Assembly (NCBI GenBank): GCA_963774305.1
Contig: CAVZEM010000003.1
Span: 124,001 to 188,000, forward strand
Direction of reading: 5' to 3'
DNA: 64,000 bases
DNA from: DASUPK01 sp963774305
GTDB taxonomy: Bacteria; Actinomycetota; Thermoleophilia; Solirubrobacterales; 70-9
Shown here in pieces: positions 54,998 to 62,258 of the stretch. The notes beneath the pieces were generated by a model, which had not been told where the DNA came from, searched no databases, and saw only the letters and a list, made by a program, of their open reading frames with translations. The position numbers and the translations under genes are program-made. How positions within the stretch are numbered: position 1 is the stretch's first letter; each line of letters opens with the position of its first letter.

Positions 54998-57085
54998 ATG
55001 CCTCACAAGGCCGCCGACCGGATTCGCAACGTCGCGCTGATCGGCCATCGCGGCAGCGGCAAGACCTCGCTGCACGAGGCGCTGCTGTTCGAGGCCGAGG
55101 TGGTCAACCGCCTCGGCCGGGTGGAGGACGGGACCACGACGTCGGACTTCGAGCCCGACGAGCAGGAGCGGGAGATGTCGATCGGCGCCACCGTCTCCTC
55201 CTTCGATCACGACGGGCGCAAGATCAACCTGATCGACACGCCCGGCGAGCCCAGCTTCATCGCCGACACCGTCGCCTCGCTGCGAGTCGCCGACGCCGCG
55301 GTGGTCGTCGTCAACGGTGTGATGGGCGTGGAGGTCCACACTGACCGCCTCTGGCAGCGCGCAGACGAGGAGGGCCTGGCGCGGCTGGTCTTCGTGAACA
55401 TGCTCGACCGCGAGCGCGCCGACTTCTTCCGCGCGCTCGAGTCGCTGCAGAAGGCGTTCGGGAACCATGTCGTCGCCACCGAGATCCCGATCGGCTCCGA
55501 GCATGAGATCCGCGGAGTGATCGACCTGATCGACATGAAGGCGTTCGTCGCCCAGGGCGAGGGAAGGGGAGCCCCGAAGCCGCAGGACATCCCCGAGGAG
55601 CTCGCCGCGCAGGCACAGGAGTACCGAGAGAAGCTGATGGACGAGGTGGCGGAGAACTCCGACGAGCTCATGGAGCGCTACCTCGAGGGCGAGGAGATCG
55701 ACCACGACGAGATCGTCACGGTGCTGAAGCGCGGCGTCACCGACGGCAAGATCTTCCCGGTCACGTGCGGCGTGGCAACCAAGAACCTGGGGACCACCCG
55801 CCTGCTCGAGGCACTGGTCGAGGACCTGCCCTCGCCGGCGATGCGCGGGCCGGTCAAGGCGCTCGACGGCGAGGGCGAGGAGATCGAGATCACACCGGAC
55901 GAGGAGGGCGAGCTGGTCGCCTACGTCTTCAAGACGCTCGCCGACCCCTACGCCGGCCGCCTCAATCTCTTCCGCGTCTATTCCGGCGTGCTGCGGGGCG
56001 ACTCCCAGGTCAGCAACGTCACCCAGCGCGCCAAGGAGCGGATCGGCCAGATCCTGATCCCTCGCGGCAAGGAGCACGAGCAGACCGAGGAGCTCGGGGC
56101 TGGCGACATCGGCGCCGTCGCGAAGCTCAAGGAGACGCGAGCCGGGGACGTCCTGGCGGGAAAGGACTCGAAGATCTCCTTCTCCGCGCTCGATCTGCCC
56201 GCCCCCGTGATGGCCTTCGCCTTCGAGGCGAAGACCAAGGGCGACGATGACAAGGCGGCCTCGGCGATCCGCCGCCTCGAGGAGGAGGACCCGACGCTCG
56301 ACGTCCACCGCGACCAGCAGACGGGCGAGCAGATCATCGCCGGGCTCACGCAGATCCACGTCGAGGTGATCGTCGACCGGATGAAGAGCCGCTTCGGCGC
56401 CGAGATCGAGCTGCACCCGCCGCGGGTTCCCTACCTGGAGGCGATCCGCAAGTCCGCCAAGGCACACGGCCGCTACAAGAAGCAGACCGGCGGGCGCGGC
56501 CAGTTCGGCGACTGTCACATCGAGATCGCCCCCGCCGAGGCCGGCACCGGGTTCGAGTTCCTCGACGAGATCAAGGGCGGGGCGATCCCCAAGGGCTTCA
56601 TCCCAGCGGTGGAGAAGGGCGTTGCCGAGGCGATGCAGCACGGCGTCCTCGCCGGCTACCCGGTCAAGGACCTGCAGGTCCGGCTCTACGACGGCCAGTA
56701 CCACCGGGTCGACTCCTCGGAGAACGCCTTCAAGGTGGCGGGCTCCATGGCCTTCAAGGGGGCGATGGAGCAGGCTGATCCCGTCCTGCTCGAGCCGATC
56801 ATGCTGCTCACCGTCAGCGTCCCCGAGGACGTCGTCGGCGACGTCGTCGGCGACCTCAACTCCCGGCGCGGTCGCCCGCTTGGTATGGAGGCCAAGGGCT
56901 CCGTGACGGAGATCAAGGCGGAGGTGCCGATGGCCGAGGTGCTCGACTACGCCCGCGACCTGCGCCAGATCACCGGCGGTCGCGGCGACTACACGATGGA
57001 GTTCGCCCGCCACGAGGAGATCCCGTCCCACCTCGCCCAGAAGGTGATCTCCGAGGCCCGGGCGGGGGAGGAAGTCCGGGCCTGA
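54998..57085 (+). CDS. Elongation factor G-like GTPase (EF-G2 type)
   Basis: A translation-factor GTPase of about 695 residues with five EF-G domains. G1 is 'GHRGSGKTSL' (canonical EF-G has AHIDAGKT), G3 'DTPGEPSF', G4 'NMLDRERADF' where the classical motif is NKxD (Lys replaced by Met). Domain IV has 'TGGRGQFGDCHIEI' and domain V 'PMAEVLDYARDLRQITGGRG'. These differences and the position away from rpsL-rpsG-tuf mark it as the EF-G-like paralogue rather than the main elongation factor. Its role is not settled: specialised translocation or ribosome recycling are options. ATG 54998 is favoured over GTG 54992 by the promoter spacing. Confidence 0.9.
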   Translation: MPHKAADRIRNVALIGHRGSGKTSLHEALLFEAEVVNRLGRVEDGTTTSDFEPDEQEREMSIGATVSSFDHDGRKINLIDTPGEPSFIADTVASLRVADAAVVVVNGVMGVEVHTDRLWQRADEEGLARLVFVNMLDRERADFFRALESLQKAFGNHVVATEIPIGSEHEIRGVIDLIDMKAFVAQGEGRGAPKPQDIPEELAAQAQEYREKLMDEVAENSDELMERYLEGEEIDHDEIVTVLKRGVTDGKIFPVTCGVATKNLGTTRLLEALVEDLPSPAMRGPVKALDGEGEEIEITPDEEGELVAYVFKTLADPYAGRLNLFRVYSGVLRGDSQVSNVTQRAKERIGQILIPRGKEHEQTEELGAGDIGAVAKLKETRAGDVLAGKDSKISFSALDLPAPVMAFAFEAKTKGDDDKAASAIRRLEEEDPTLDVHRDQQTGEQIIAGLTQIHVEVIVDRMKSRFGAEIELHPPRVPYLEAIRKSAKAHGRYKKQTGGRGQFGDCHIEIAPAEAGTGFEFLDEIKGGAIPKGFIPAVEKGVAEAMQHGVLAGYPVKDLQVRLYDGQYHRVDSSENAFKVAGSMAFKGAMEQADPVLLEPIMLLTVSVPEDVVGDVVGDLNSRRGRPLGMEAKGSVTEIKAEVPMAEVLDYARDLRQITGGRGDYTMEFARHEEIPSHLAQKVISEARAGEEVRA

Positions 57086-57111
57086 CTCCGCCGCTGTAGT
57101 TTGCGGCGCCA

Positions 57112-57513
57112 GTGAAGCGGGTGATCGTCAACGTCGACGGCGGCTCACGGGGAAATCCCGGACCTGCGGCGATCGCCGCGGTAGCCGCCGATTCCTCGAG
57201 GAAGGTCCTCGCCGAGCGCAGCGAGACCATCGGCGAGGCCACGAACAACGTGGCCGAGTACCGCGCCCTGCTGCTCGGCATCGAGCTGGCCAGGGAGCTC
57301 GATGCCGACGAGGTGGAGTTCGTCGGGGACTCGATGCTGATCGTGGAGCAGGTGCGGGGCAACTGGAAGGTCAAGCAGGAGCACCTCCGACCGCTGCACA
57401 CCAAGGTGAAGGATGCGCTGCGCGGGCTGCCGAATTGGTCGATCCGCCACGTCAAGCGCGACGAGAACACCCGCGCCGACGAGCTTCTCAACGAGGCGCT
57501 CGACCGGGCATAG
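57112..57513 (+). CDS. rnhA: Ribonuclease HI
   Basis: A 133-residue RNase H type 1. The catalytic acids are in 'NVDGGSRGNPGPAAIAA' (Asp), 'NNVAEYRALLLGI' (Glu), 'VGDSMLIVEQVRG' (Asp) and 'NTRADELLNEALD' (Asp). Removes RNA from RNA-DNA hybrids, complementing RNase HII encoded at 41.5 kb. TAGTTT (57097-57102) stands 9 nt before GTG 57112. It lacks the C-terminal phosphatase domain fused in some actinobacterial homologues. A strong terminator follows at once. Confidence 0.92.
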   Translation: MKRVIVNVDGGSRGNPGPAAIAAVAADSSRKVLAERSETIGEATNNVAEYRALLLGIELARELDADEVEFVGDSMLIVEQVRGNWKVKQEHLRPLHTKVKDALRGLPNWSIRHVKRDENTRADELLNEALDRA

Positions 57514-57547
57514 AGAGGGCCGGGCCCCCGCGGGACCCGGCCCTCTC
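57513..57547. terminator. Bidirectional-type terminator hairpin
   Basis: A perfect 12-bp stem, GAGAGGGCCGGG (57513-57524) with CCCGGCCCTCTC (57536-57547), and an 11-nt loop. It starts on the last base of the rnhA stop codon and lies 14 bp from the end of the convergent protease gene, so it could stop transcription from both sides. No T-run follows. Confidence 0.75.
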
Positions 57548-57561
57548 CGGAAACGCGCAGC

Positions 57562-58392
57562 TCAGGCCTTGAGGATCGCCTGAACCAGGTCCGGGTTGAA
57601 CGGCTCGGTCCCGGGCACCAGATTTGTCGCGGTGAACGAGCTGTTCGCATGCATGTAGGCGATCTCCTTGGCGAGGTCGCCGACGCCATTCGATCCCGGC
57701 AGCGGGAGCACCTGCAGCGTGCTCAGGATCCCGGCCGCCTGACCGGAGGCGTTCATTAACCCGCTCCCGGAGTCGCCCGGAATACCCGGCGTGACGGTGT
57801 AGAGCACGTGGCTCCAGCCGTTGCCGTCGTCTTGGATGACCACGCCCTGCTTGGGGCTGAGCTTGGTGATGCCCAGCCGCAGGGAGGAATTCCCGTACGT
57901 GTAGACCATCGAACCGAGTCCTCCGACCGTCCCCACTCCGGTGGGTCCGCCGAAGCCGGGCAACGAGGGGTTGACATTGGCGACGTCGGCCGGGTCGACC
58001 TTCACCAGTGCCAGATCGTTGAAGGCGCAGGTGTCAGGGTCGGTCTCGCCCTTCCCCTGGATCGTCAGCCAGGAGTTGTAGACGAGGGTTCCGGGATGGG
58101 CAGCGCCCATGATCTGGACCGGAGTGTCGAGTGGCTGCGAGCCGGTGGTGCACCCGTCGGTCGACGTTTGCCCGCCGGTCGACGAACAATGCGCCGCCTG
58201 GCCGAGGTAGACGTTCGAGCCGTCCTGGAAGACGAAGTTCGACGTGCATTGACCCCCGCTCGTGACGGTCTGCACCCCGGGGTGGATCGTCGCGTTCGCA
58301 GCCGGAGCCCACGCTGAGGCGGCGGAAGGCGCGATGGCGAGGATGGCGATCGCAGCCAGGGAGATGGCAGCGGTCAGAGCCTTTCGATGCAT
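57562..58392 (-). CDS. Secreted trypsin-like serine protease
   Basis: A 276-residue exported protein with a signal peptide ('ALTAAISLAAIAILAIAPSA', cleavage after SASA). The chymotrypsin-fold triad is His in 'GQAAHC', Asp in 'AFNDLALVKVD' and Ser in 'GIPGDSGSGLMN' (family usually GDSGGP). Six Cys could form disulfides ('GQCTSNF', 'HCSSTGG', 'DGCTTG', 'DTCAFND'). It resembles actinobacterial streptogrisin/S1-like extracellular proteases without a recognisable propeptide. ATG 58392 gives the proper signal sequence; an earlier ATG at 58440 would add 16 residues. Confidence 0.82.
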   Translation of the reverse strand: MHRKALTAAISLAAIAILAIAPSAASAWAPAANATIHPGVQTVTSGGQCTSNFVFQDGSNVYLGQAAHCSSTGGQTSTDGCTTGSQPLDTPVQIMGAAHPGTLVYNSWLTIQGKGETDPDTCAFNDLALVKVDPADVANVNPSLPGFGGPTGVGTVGGLGSMVYTYGNSSLRLGITKLSPKQGVVIQDDGNGWSHVLYTVTPGIPGDSGSGLMNASGQAAGILSTLQVLPLPGSNGVGDLAKEIAYMHANSSFTATNLVPGTEPFNPDLVQAILKA

Positions 58393-58489
58393 TGAAGCCC
58401 CCTGATTCGTAGTTACCCCAAGCCCAGGGACCATACCCAATAGTGGGGAGAGAGAACCTCAGTCGGCCCCGCCTATACTCTCGCCTCGC

Positions 58490-58563
58490 GCGGCTGTAGC
58501 TCAGTTGGCTAGAGCGTCTGCTTGCCATGCAGAAGGTCGTGGGTTCGAATCCCATCAGCCGCT
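58490..58563 (+). tRNA. tRNA-Gly (anticodon GCC)
   Basis: A 74-nt cloverleaf. The acceptor GCGGCTG pairs with CAGCCGC, the D-arm is GCTC...GAGC, the anticodon arm TCTGC-TTGCCAT-GCAGA shows GCC, and the T-arm is GTGGG-TTCGAAT-CCCAT. CCA is not encoded. TATACT (58474-58479) ends 10 nt before the first base. Confidence 0.95.
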
Positions 58564-58647
58564 TGCCTTGACTCCGCCGCCCCGGGGGCAGGAAGCCCCG
58601 CGGGGCGATCTTTTTGTCAGGGGGCCGTCGCTAGGCTCTCCTGACTC

Positions 58648-58718
58648 GGCGCCTTGGCGGAGTGGCTACGCAGCGGCCTGCAAAGCCGTTTACACCGGTT
58701 CGATTCCGGTAGGCGCCT
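58648..58718 (+). tRNA. tRNA-Cys (anticodon GCA)
   Basis: A 71-nt cloverleaf. The acceptor GGCGCCT pairs with AGGCGCC, and the anticodon arm GCGGC-CTGCAAA-GCCGT shows GCA. T-arm is ACCGG-TTCGATT-CCGGT. CCA is not encoded. TAGGCT (58632-58637) ends 10 nt upstream, the same spacing as at tRNA-Gly and tRNA-Val. Confidence 0.94.
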
Positions 58719-58747
58719 CTCGACCCGACCGGTCGTAGCATCGGCGA

Positions 58748-59074
58748 GTGCTCCTCGTTGGCGCGATCGCCCTGGCTCTCTTCGTTCTGCCGCCGGGCTG
58801 GGGGATCGCCGTCGTGACGGTGGCAGCCGTGATCGAGGTCGCGGAGGTCGGCTTCTGGATTCGCTTCCTGCGCCGGTACCGGATCGCGACCGGCAAGGAG
58901 GCTCTGATCGGGGTGTCCGCCGAGGTGATCGAGACGTGCAGGCCTCGTGGGCGGGTCCGCTTCCGCGGCGAGATCTGGCATGCCGAGTGTCCCGCCGGGG
59001 CCGAGGTGGGGGGGCGGGTGAGGGTCACCGGCGTGCACGGCCTCACCCTGCGCGTCGAGCCGGAATCGGATTGA
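58748..59074 (+). CDS. NfeD-like membrane protein
   Basis: A 108-residue protein. Two membrane helices ('LLVGAIALALFVLPPGWGIA', 'VVTVAAVIEVAEVGFWI') are followed by 'ATGKEALIGVSAEVI' and 'RVRFRGEIWHAECPAGAEVG', ending 'VTGVHGLTLRVEPE'. This matches the short NfeD C-terminal OB-fold domain that accompanies stomatin/SPFH proteins in membrane maintenance, though no SPFH gene adjoins. GTG 58748 follows TAGCAT (58736-58741) by 6 nt. Confidence 0.8.
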   Translation: MLLVGAIALALFVLPPGWGIAVVTVAAVIEVAEVGFWIRFLRRYRIATGKEALIGVSAEVIETCRPRGRVRFRGEIWHAECPAGAEVGGRVRVTGVHGLTLRVEPESD

Positions 59075-59121
59075 GCCCGCAGGTTTATGTGAACGGGGGT
59101 CCAGGAAGGCCGCGGAACGGA

Positions 59122-59147
59122 AAAGGGCCCCGGTGAGGGGGCCCTTT
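59122..59147 (+). terminator. Rho-independent terminator after the NfeD-like gene
   Basis: A 10-bp stem, AAAGGGCCCC (59122-59131) with GGGGCCCTTT (59138-59147), loop GGTGAG. The descending arm ends in TTT, giving a short U-tract. Confidence 0.8.
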
Positions 59148-59392
59148 GTATCCGAAAGGACGTGCCGCCGGCGAATCTGAGCTTCAGCCGGCCCGTCGGT
59201 CCTTCAAGGCTTATGGCTACTTGTCGGCCGCTGATCGGGGCGACTTGAGCCTGTCAGGAGAAACTAACACGACTTCTCGCGAGAGGTTGCACTTCCCCTG
59301 GGTGGCGCAAGATTCTTTGAATTTTGAGGACCCTGGATCCGTGAGCGATTGCTCGTAGACATTGGCCGCCCAGCCAGGATAGGATGCGGCCC
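59148..59392. other. Intergenic region without a recognised gene
   Basis: The 318-bp gap between the NfeD-like gene and the epimerase gene has a terminator at its start; the rest has no convincing coding region. It contains a GC-rich imperfect inverted repeat around 59157-59202 (GGAC...GTCC with GCCGGC/GCCGG arms), the palindrome TCTCGCGAGA (59275-59284), and locally AT-rich sequence near 59310-59330. TAGGAT (59380-59385) is the probable -10 of the epimerase gene. An RNA gene cannot be excluded, but I recognise none. Confidence 0.5.
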
Positions 59393-60388
59393 GTGCGGTA
59401 CCTGATCACAGGCGGCTCCGGATACATCGGCGGCAGGCTCACGGATGAGCTCTCCGGCCGCGAGGAGACGGAGAAGGTCGTCGATGTCGATCTCCGCCCG
59501 CCGCCGCGCACCTGGCCGAAGCACGAGTTCGTCAAGGCCGACATCCGCGATCGCAAGCAGATGCGCGAGCTGCTCGAGCGCCACGAGATCGATGCGCTCC
59601 TGCACTTCGCCTTCGTCCTCAACCCGATCCGCGACGAGGCGAAGATGTACGACATCGACGTCAACGGCACCCAGGCCGTCCTCCAGGCGGCCGAAGACGC
59701 CGGGATCAAACAGGTGATTCAGACCTCGTCGGCGACGGCGTACGGCGCCTTCCCGGACAACCCCAAGCCGATCGCGGAGGACTGGCCGGTCCGCGGGGCC
59801 CCCGACTTCTCCTACGCCAAGCACAAGGCCGACTCCGACCGCATCGCCCAGCTCTGGGCGCTTGCGAATCCCGACGCCGTGATGACGATCGTACGGCCGT
59901 CGATCGTCTTCGGCCCGAGTGTCGACAACTACATCGTCCGGGCCTTCGGGAACAACCCGTTCATCCCGATCCTGGATGGCGTCGACGAGGAGTTCCAGCT
60001 CGTCCACGAGGATGACGTCGTCTCCGCCCTGATCGCGCTGCTCGACGGCAAGCACGCCGGCGCCTTCAACCTGGCCGGGGATGGCCTCTTGACCTGGAGT
60101 CGCGCCGCGGAGATGGTCGGCAAGAAGACGCGGAACATCTCGCTGAAGACCATGAAGCGCTTCAACGGCGCGATGTGGAAGCTCCACGTTCCGAGGACCG
60201 AGGCACCCGCCGGCAACCTCGACTTCATCCGCTACCCGTGGGTCGTCTCCACCGAGAAGCTCAAGACGACGGCAGGCTGGCAGCCGAAGTACGACACCCT
60301 CGAGACCTTCAAGATCACCATGCGCGCCAAGGGGCTGTTGCCCGAAGCGCCGGCCACGGTCCAGGCGCCCACCGCACCGGTGGCGTGA
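59393..60388 (+). CDS. NAD-dependent epimerase/dehydratase (extended SDR)
   Basis: A nucleotide-sugar-epimerase-like extended SDR of about 331 residues. The NAD site is 'YLITGGSGYIGGRL', the Ser-Tyr-Lys set is 'QTSSATAYG' with 'FSYAKHKAD' (YxxxK), and 'TIVRPSIVFGPSVDN' is the family's RPxxVYGP-type motif. The substrate is unknown. GTG 59393 gives the normal 'MRYLITGG' start and lies 7 nt after TAGGAT (59380-59385); ATG 59384 would overlap that hexamer. The tail ends in a Pro/Ala-rich stretch. Confidence 0.85.
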   Translation: MRYLITGGSGYIGGRLTDELSGREETEKVVDVDLRPPPRTWPKHEFVKADIRDRKQMRELLERHEIDALLHFAFVLNPIRDEAKMYDIDVNGTQAVLQAAEDAGIKQVIQTSSATAYGAFPDNPKPIAEDWPVRGAPDFSYAKHKADSDRIAQLWALANPDAVMTIVRPSIVFGPSVDNYIVRAFGNNPFIPILDGVDEEFQLVHEDDVVSALIALLDGKHAGAFNLAGDGLLTWSRAAEMVGKKTRNISLKTMKRFNGAMWKLHVPRTEAPAGNLDFIRYPWVVSTEKLKTTAGWQPKYDTLETFKITMRAKGLLPEAPATVQAPTAPVA

Positions 60389-60429
60389 GCCCTGCGGCTG
60401 GGCAGGCCGCTGCTAACTTTCTCGCTCCC

Positions 60430-60502
60430 GGGCGCATAGCTCAGTTGGGAGAGCGCCGCCTCGACAAGGCGGAGGTCGCTGGTTCGAGCCCAGCTGTGCC
60501 CA
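60430..60502 (+). tRNA. tRNA-Val (anticodon GAC)
   Basis: A 73-nt cloverleaf. The acceptor GGGCGCA pairs with TGTGCCC (one G-U), the anticodon arm CCGCC-TCGACAA-GGCGG shows GAC, and the T-arm is GCTGG-TTCGAGC-CCAGC. CCA is not encoded. TAACTT (60414-60419) ends 10 nt upstream. Confidence 0.95.
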
Positions 60503-60511
60503 CTACCAGGT

Positions 60512-61123
60512 TCATGCGGGCGGGTCCCGCCAGTAGGCGGTGATGGTCGCCGAGTCGTCCGGCGTGTTGAACTCGCCGACCTTCAGGTAGCCGAGTGCCT
60601 CATAGCGCGGGTTGTTGATCGCGTTGCTCGACTCCAGGTAGGTCGGCACGCGCTCCCGGTCGAAGCGAGCGAGGTTCTCCCGGAGCAGGCCCATGCCGAT
60701 GCCGCGCCCGCGGTGCTCATCGTGGACGCCCAGCAGGCTCAGGTAGTAGTGCGGCGGGTCCGCGGGCTGGACGCGCTCGAATCCCTCGAGGAGCTCCATG
60801 AACTCGCCGGCATGGTCCGCGACGAGCCCGCCCACGATCGCGGGCACCCTGGCCTCATCCTCGGGCGACATCTCGCTTTCTCCGGGCGGCAGCCAGATCG
60901 CCGCCGCCCCGGCTCCCTCGGTGACGAAGACCGCCGGATTCTCGAACCGCATGGCCGCCTCGATCAGGAAGGACCACCAGACCGCCGACTGCTCATGCCT
61001 CCGCTCCTCGTCGGGGAAGGCCCAGCTCCAGGTCGGGTCGTCGTGGAAGGCGAGCGCGATCGTCTCGGTGATCGCCGGGACGTCGGCCGGATCCGCGACC
61101 CGCACATTCTCCCCTGAGGACAC
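60512..61123 (-). CDS. GNAT-family N-acetyltransferase
   Basis: A 203-residue acetyltransferase. The acetyl-CoA binding motif is 'LLGVHDEHRGRGIGMGLLRE' (RGxGxG) and the C-terminal strand 'YLESSNAINNPRYEALGYLK' is typical of the family. N-terminal 'AITETIALAFHDDPTWSWAF' resembles a branch of small-molecule acetyltransferases. The substrate cannot be inferred. It is on the minus strand, just upstream of which is the end of tRNA-Val on the other strand; the M23 gene ends 3 bp from its start. Confidence 0.82.
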   Translation of the reverse strand: MSSGENVRVADPADVPAITETIALAFHDDPTWSWAFPDEERRHEQSAVWWSFLIEAAMRFENPAVFVTEGAGAAAIWLPPGESEMSPEDEARVPAIVGGLVADHAGEFMELLEGFERVQPADPPHYYLSLLGVHDEHRGRGIGMGLLRENLARFDRERVPTYLESSNAINNPRYEALGYLKVGEFNTPDDSATITAYWRDPPA

Positions 61124-61126
61124 CGG

Positions 61127-62176
61127 CTAAGAGTACGAGTCCCAGTACTGCAGCTCCGGCAGCGGGTCGTAGGCGGCCCCGCCCACATACCAGCCCGGCG
61201 CGCTCCAGCGCTCGAAGTGGAGGTGGCAGCCCTGGGCGTCGCCGGTGTCGCCGACCTTCCCGATCTGCTGGCCGGCGGTCACACCGGTCCCGACCGGAGC
61301 CCAGCTGGGCGCCTTCAGGTGCATGTAGACGGCGTCCGTGCCGGTGAGCAGCCCGTGGATGACGACGTAGTAGCCGGCGCCACCCGCCTGGTACGCGTTG
61401 ACCCTGACCACTCCCTTCTCGAAGACGTAGAGCTTCTCCCCGCACGCGGCCGGCATGTCTTGACCCTGGTGGGTGTGTCCGGAGCGAGGGGCACCGAAGC
61501 GGGCGTCAGGGCCGCCGTAGGTGTGCGGGCCGGGGACCGGGAACTGGTGAAGGTGCATCGCGAACGGCTGGGTCTGCCCGCCGGTCACCGAGGCTCTCGC
61601 TGTCCCTGGATCGGCCAGCTTCAATTGGTAAATGCCGTCGGGGACGATGCCGGAGGACTGGGTGCCGTTCCAGGCCACCGCCTTGGACTCGGCGCCGCCG
61701 AAGCTGACGGTGATGGGCTCGACGAGATCCCTGGTCGCGTTCAGCACCTTGACCTTTGCGCTGCCGGCCTTGCGGGAGCTCAGGTTGAGCGTCGGATTGA
61801 CGTAGCCCTCGACGAAATAGCCGCCCGTCACCCGCCGCGTGGCGAGGAGCTTCTTGATCCGCTTGGCGTCCTTCTTGGAGATGGCGCCGTTCACGGGCCA
61901 GCCGTGCTGCTGCTCGAAGGCCTCGACGCTTCTGAATGTCCCCTTGCCGAAGATGCCGTCGATCGAGGTGGCGACGCCCAGGCGGCTGAGCGCCCGCTGC
62001 AGGTAGCGGACATCCTTGCCCTTCGCGCCCTTGGTCAGGGGGCGGGTGCCGAAGCGGAAGACGTGGCGGTGCTTGCCCTTCGGCGAAGCCGTGGCCGGCG
62101 CCGCCGGCGCGGCGACCACCATCAGCGCGAGCGCGGCGAGGGCGCACGCGATCGACCTGGGTCTGCCCATACCCAT
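61127..62176 (-). CDS. Secreted M23 peptidase with peptidoglycan-binding domain
   Basis: A 349-residue exported protein. Signal peptide 'IACALAALALMVVAAPAAPA', then a PG_binding_1 domain ('GKDVRYLQRALSRLGVATSI', 'FGKGTFRSVEAFEQQHG'), a linker domain with beta strands ('VLNATRDLVEPITVSFGGAE'), and the LytM/M23 zinc peptidase ('GHTHQGQDMPAACG', 'VYMHLKAPSW', 'GCHLHFERWS'). It cleaves peptidoglycan peptide bridges. It is similar in architecture to the enzyme at 34890, but with one rather than two binding repeats. The ATG at 62176 or 62170 is the start; the former is used. Divergent from thrS with an 82-bp gap. Confidence 0.85.
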   Translation of the reverse strand: MGMGRPRSIACALAALALMVVAAPAAPATASPKGKHRHVFRFGTRPLTKGAKGKDVRYLQRALSRLGVATSIDGIFGKGTFRSVEAFEQQHGWPVNGAISKKDAKRIKKLLATRRVTGGYFVEGYVNPTLNLSSRKAGSAKVKVLNATRDLVEPITVSFGGAESKAVAWNGTQSSGIVPDGIYQLKLADPGTARASVTGGQTQPFAMHLHQFPVPGPHTYGGPDARFGAPRSGHTHQGQDMPAACGEKLYVFEKGVVRVNAYQAGGAGYYVVIHGLLTGTDAVYMHLKAPSWAPVGTGVTAGQQIGKVGDTGDAQGCHLHFERWSAPGWYVGGAAYDPLPELQYWDSYS

Positions 62177-62258
62177 TGGCTCTCTCAACTGGTGTACGGC
62201 GCCCGAGTTGCGCATCCCTGCAAGCTGGGTGGGAACGCCCACCACTAGCCTTAGCCGC

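Noticed and set aside
54734..57031. 765-codon open frame on the minus strand opposite the EF-G-like gene
   Set aside because: Mirror of a strongly conserved GTPase; composition rich in Leu/Val/Asp/His typical of antisense high-GC frames.
59146..59358. 70-codon plus-strand frame after the NfeD-like terminator
   Set aside because: Begins inside the terminator stem and shows no coding character or ribosome site.
60389..60413. A fifth copy of the stop-codon-linked repeat after the epimerase gene
   Set aside because: Only a short similar piece (GCGGCTGGGCAGGCCGC) is present; the core and the 3' arm are missing.
62177..62258. T-box leader for thrS
   Set aside because: Only 82 bp with a 6-bp hairpin; no specifier loop or antiterminator sequence, and the -10 lies 7 nt from the start codon.
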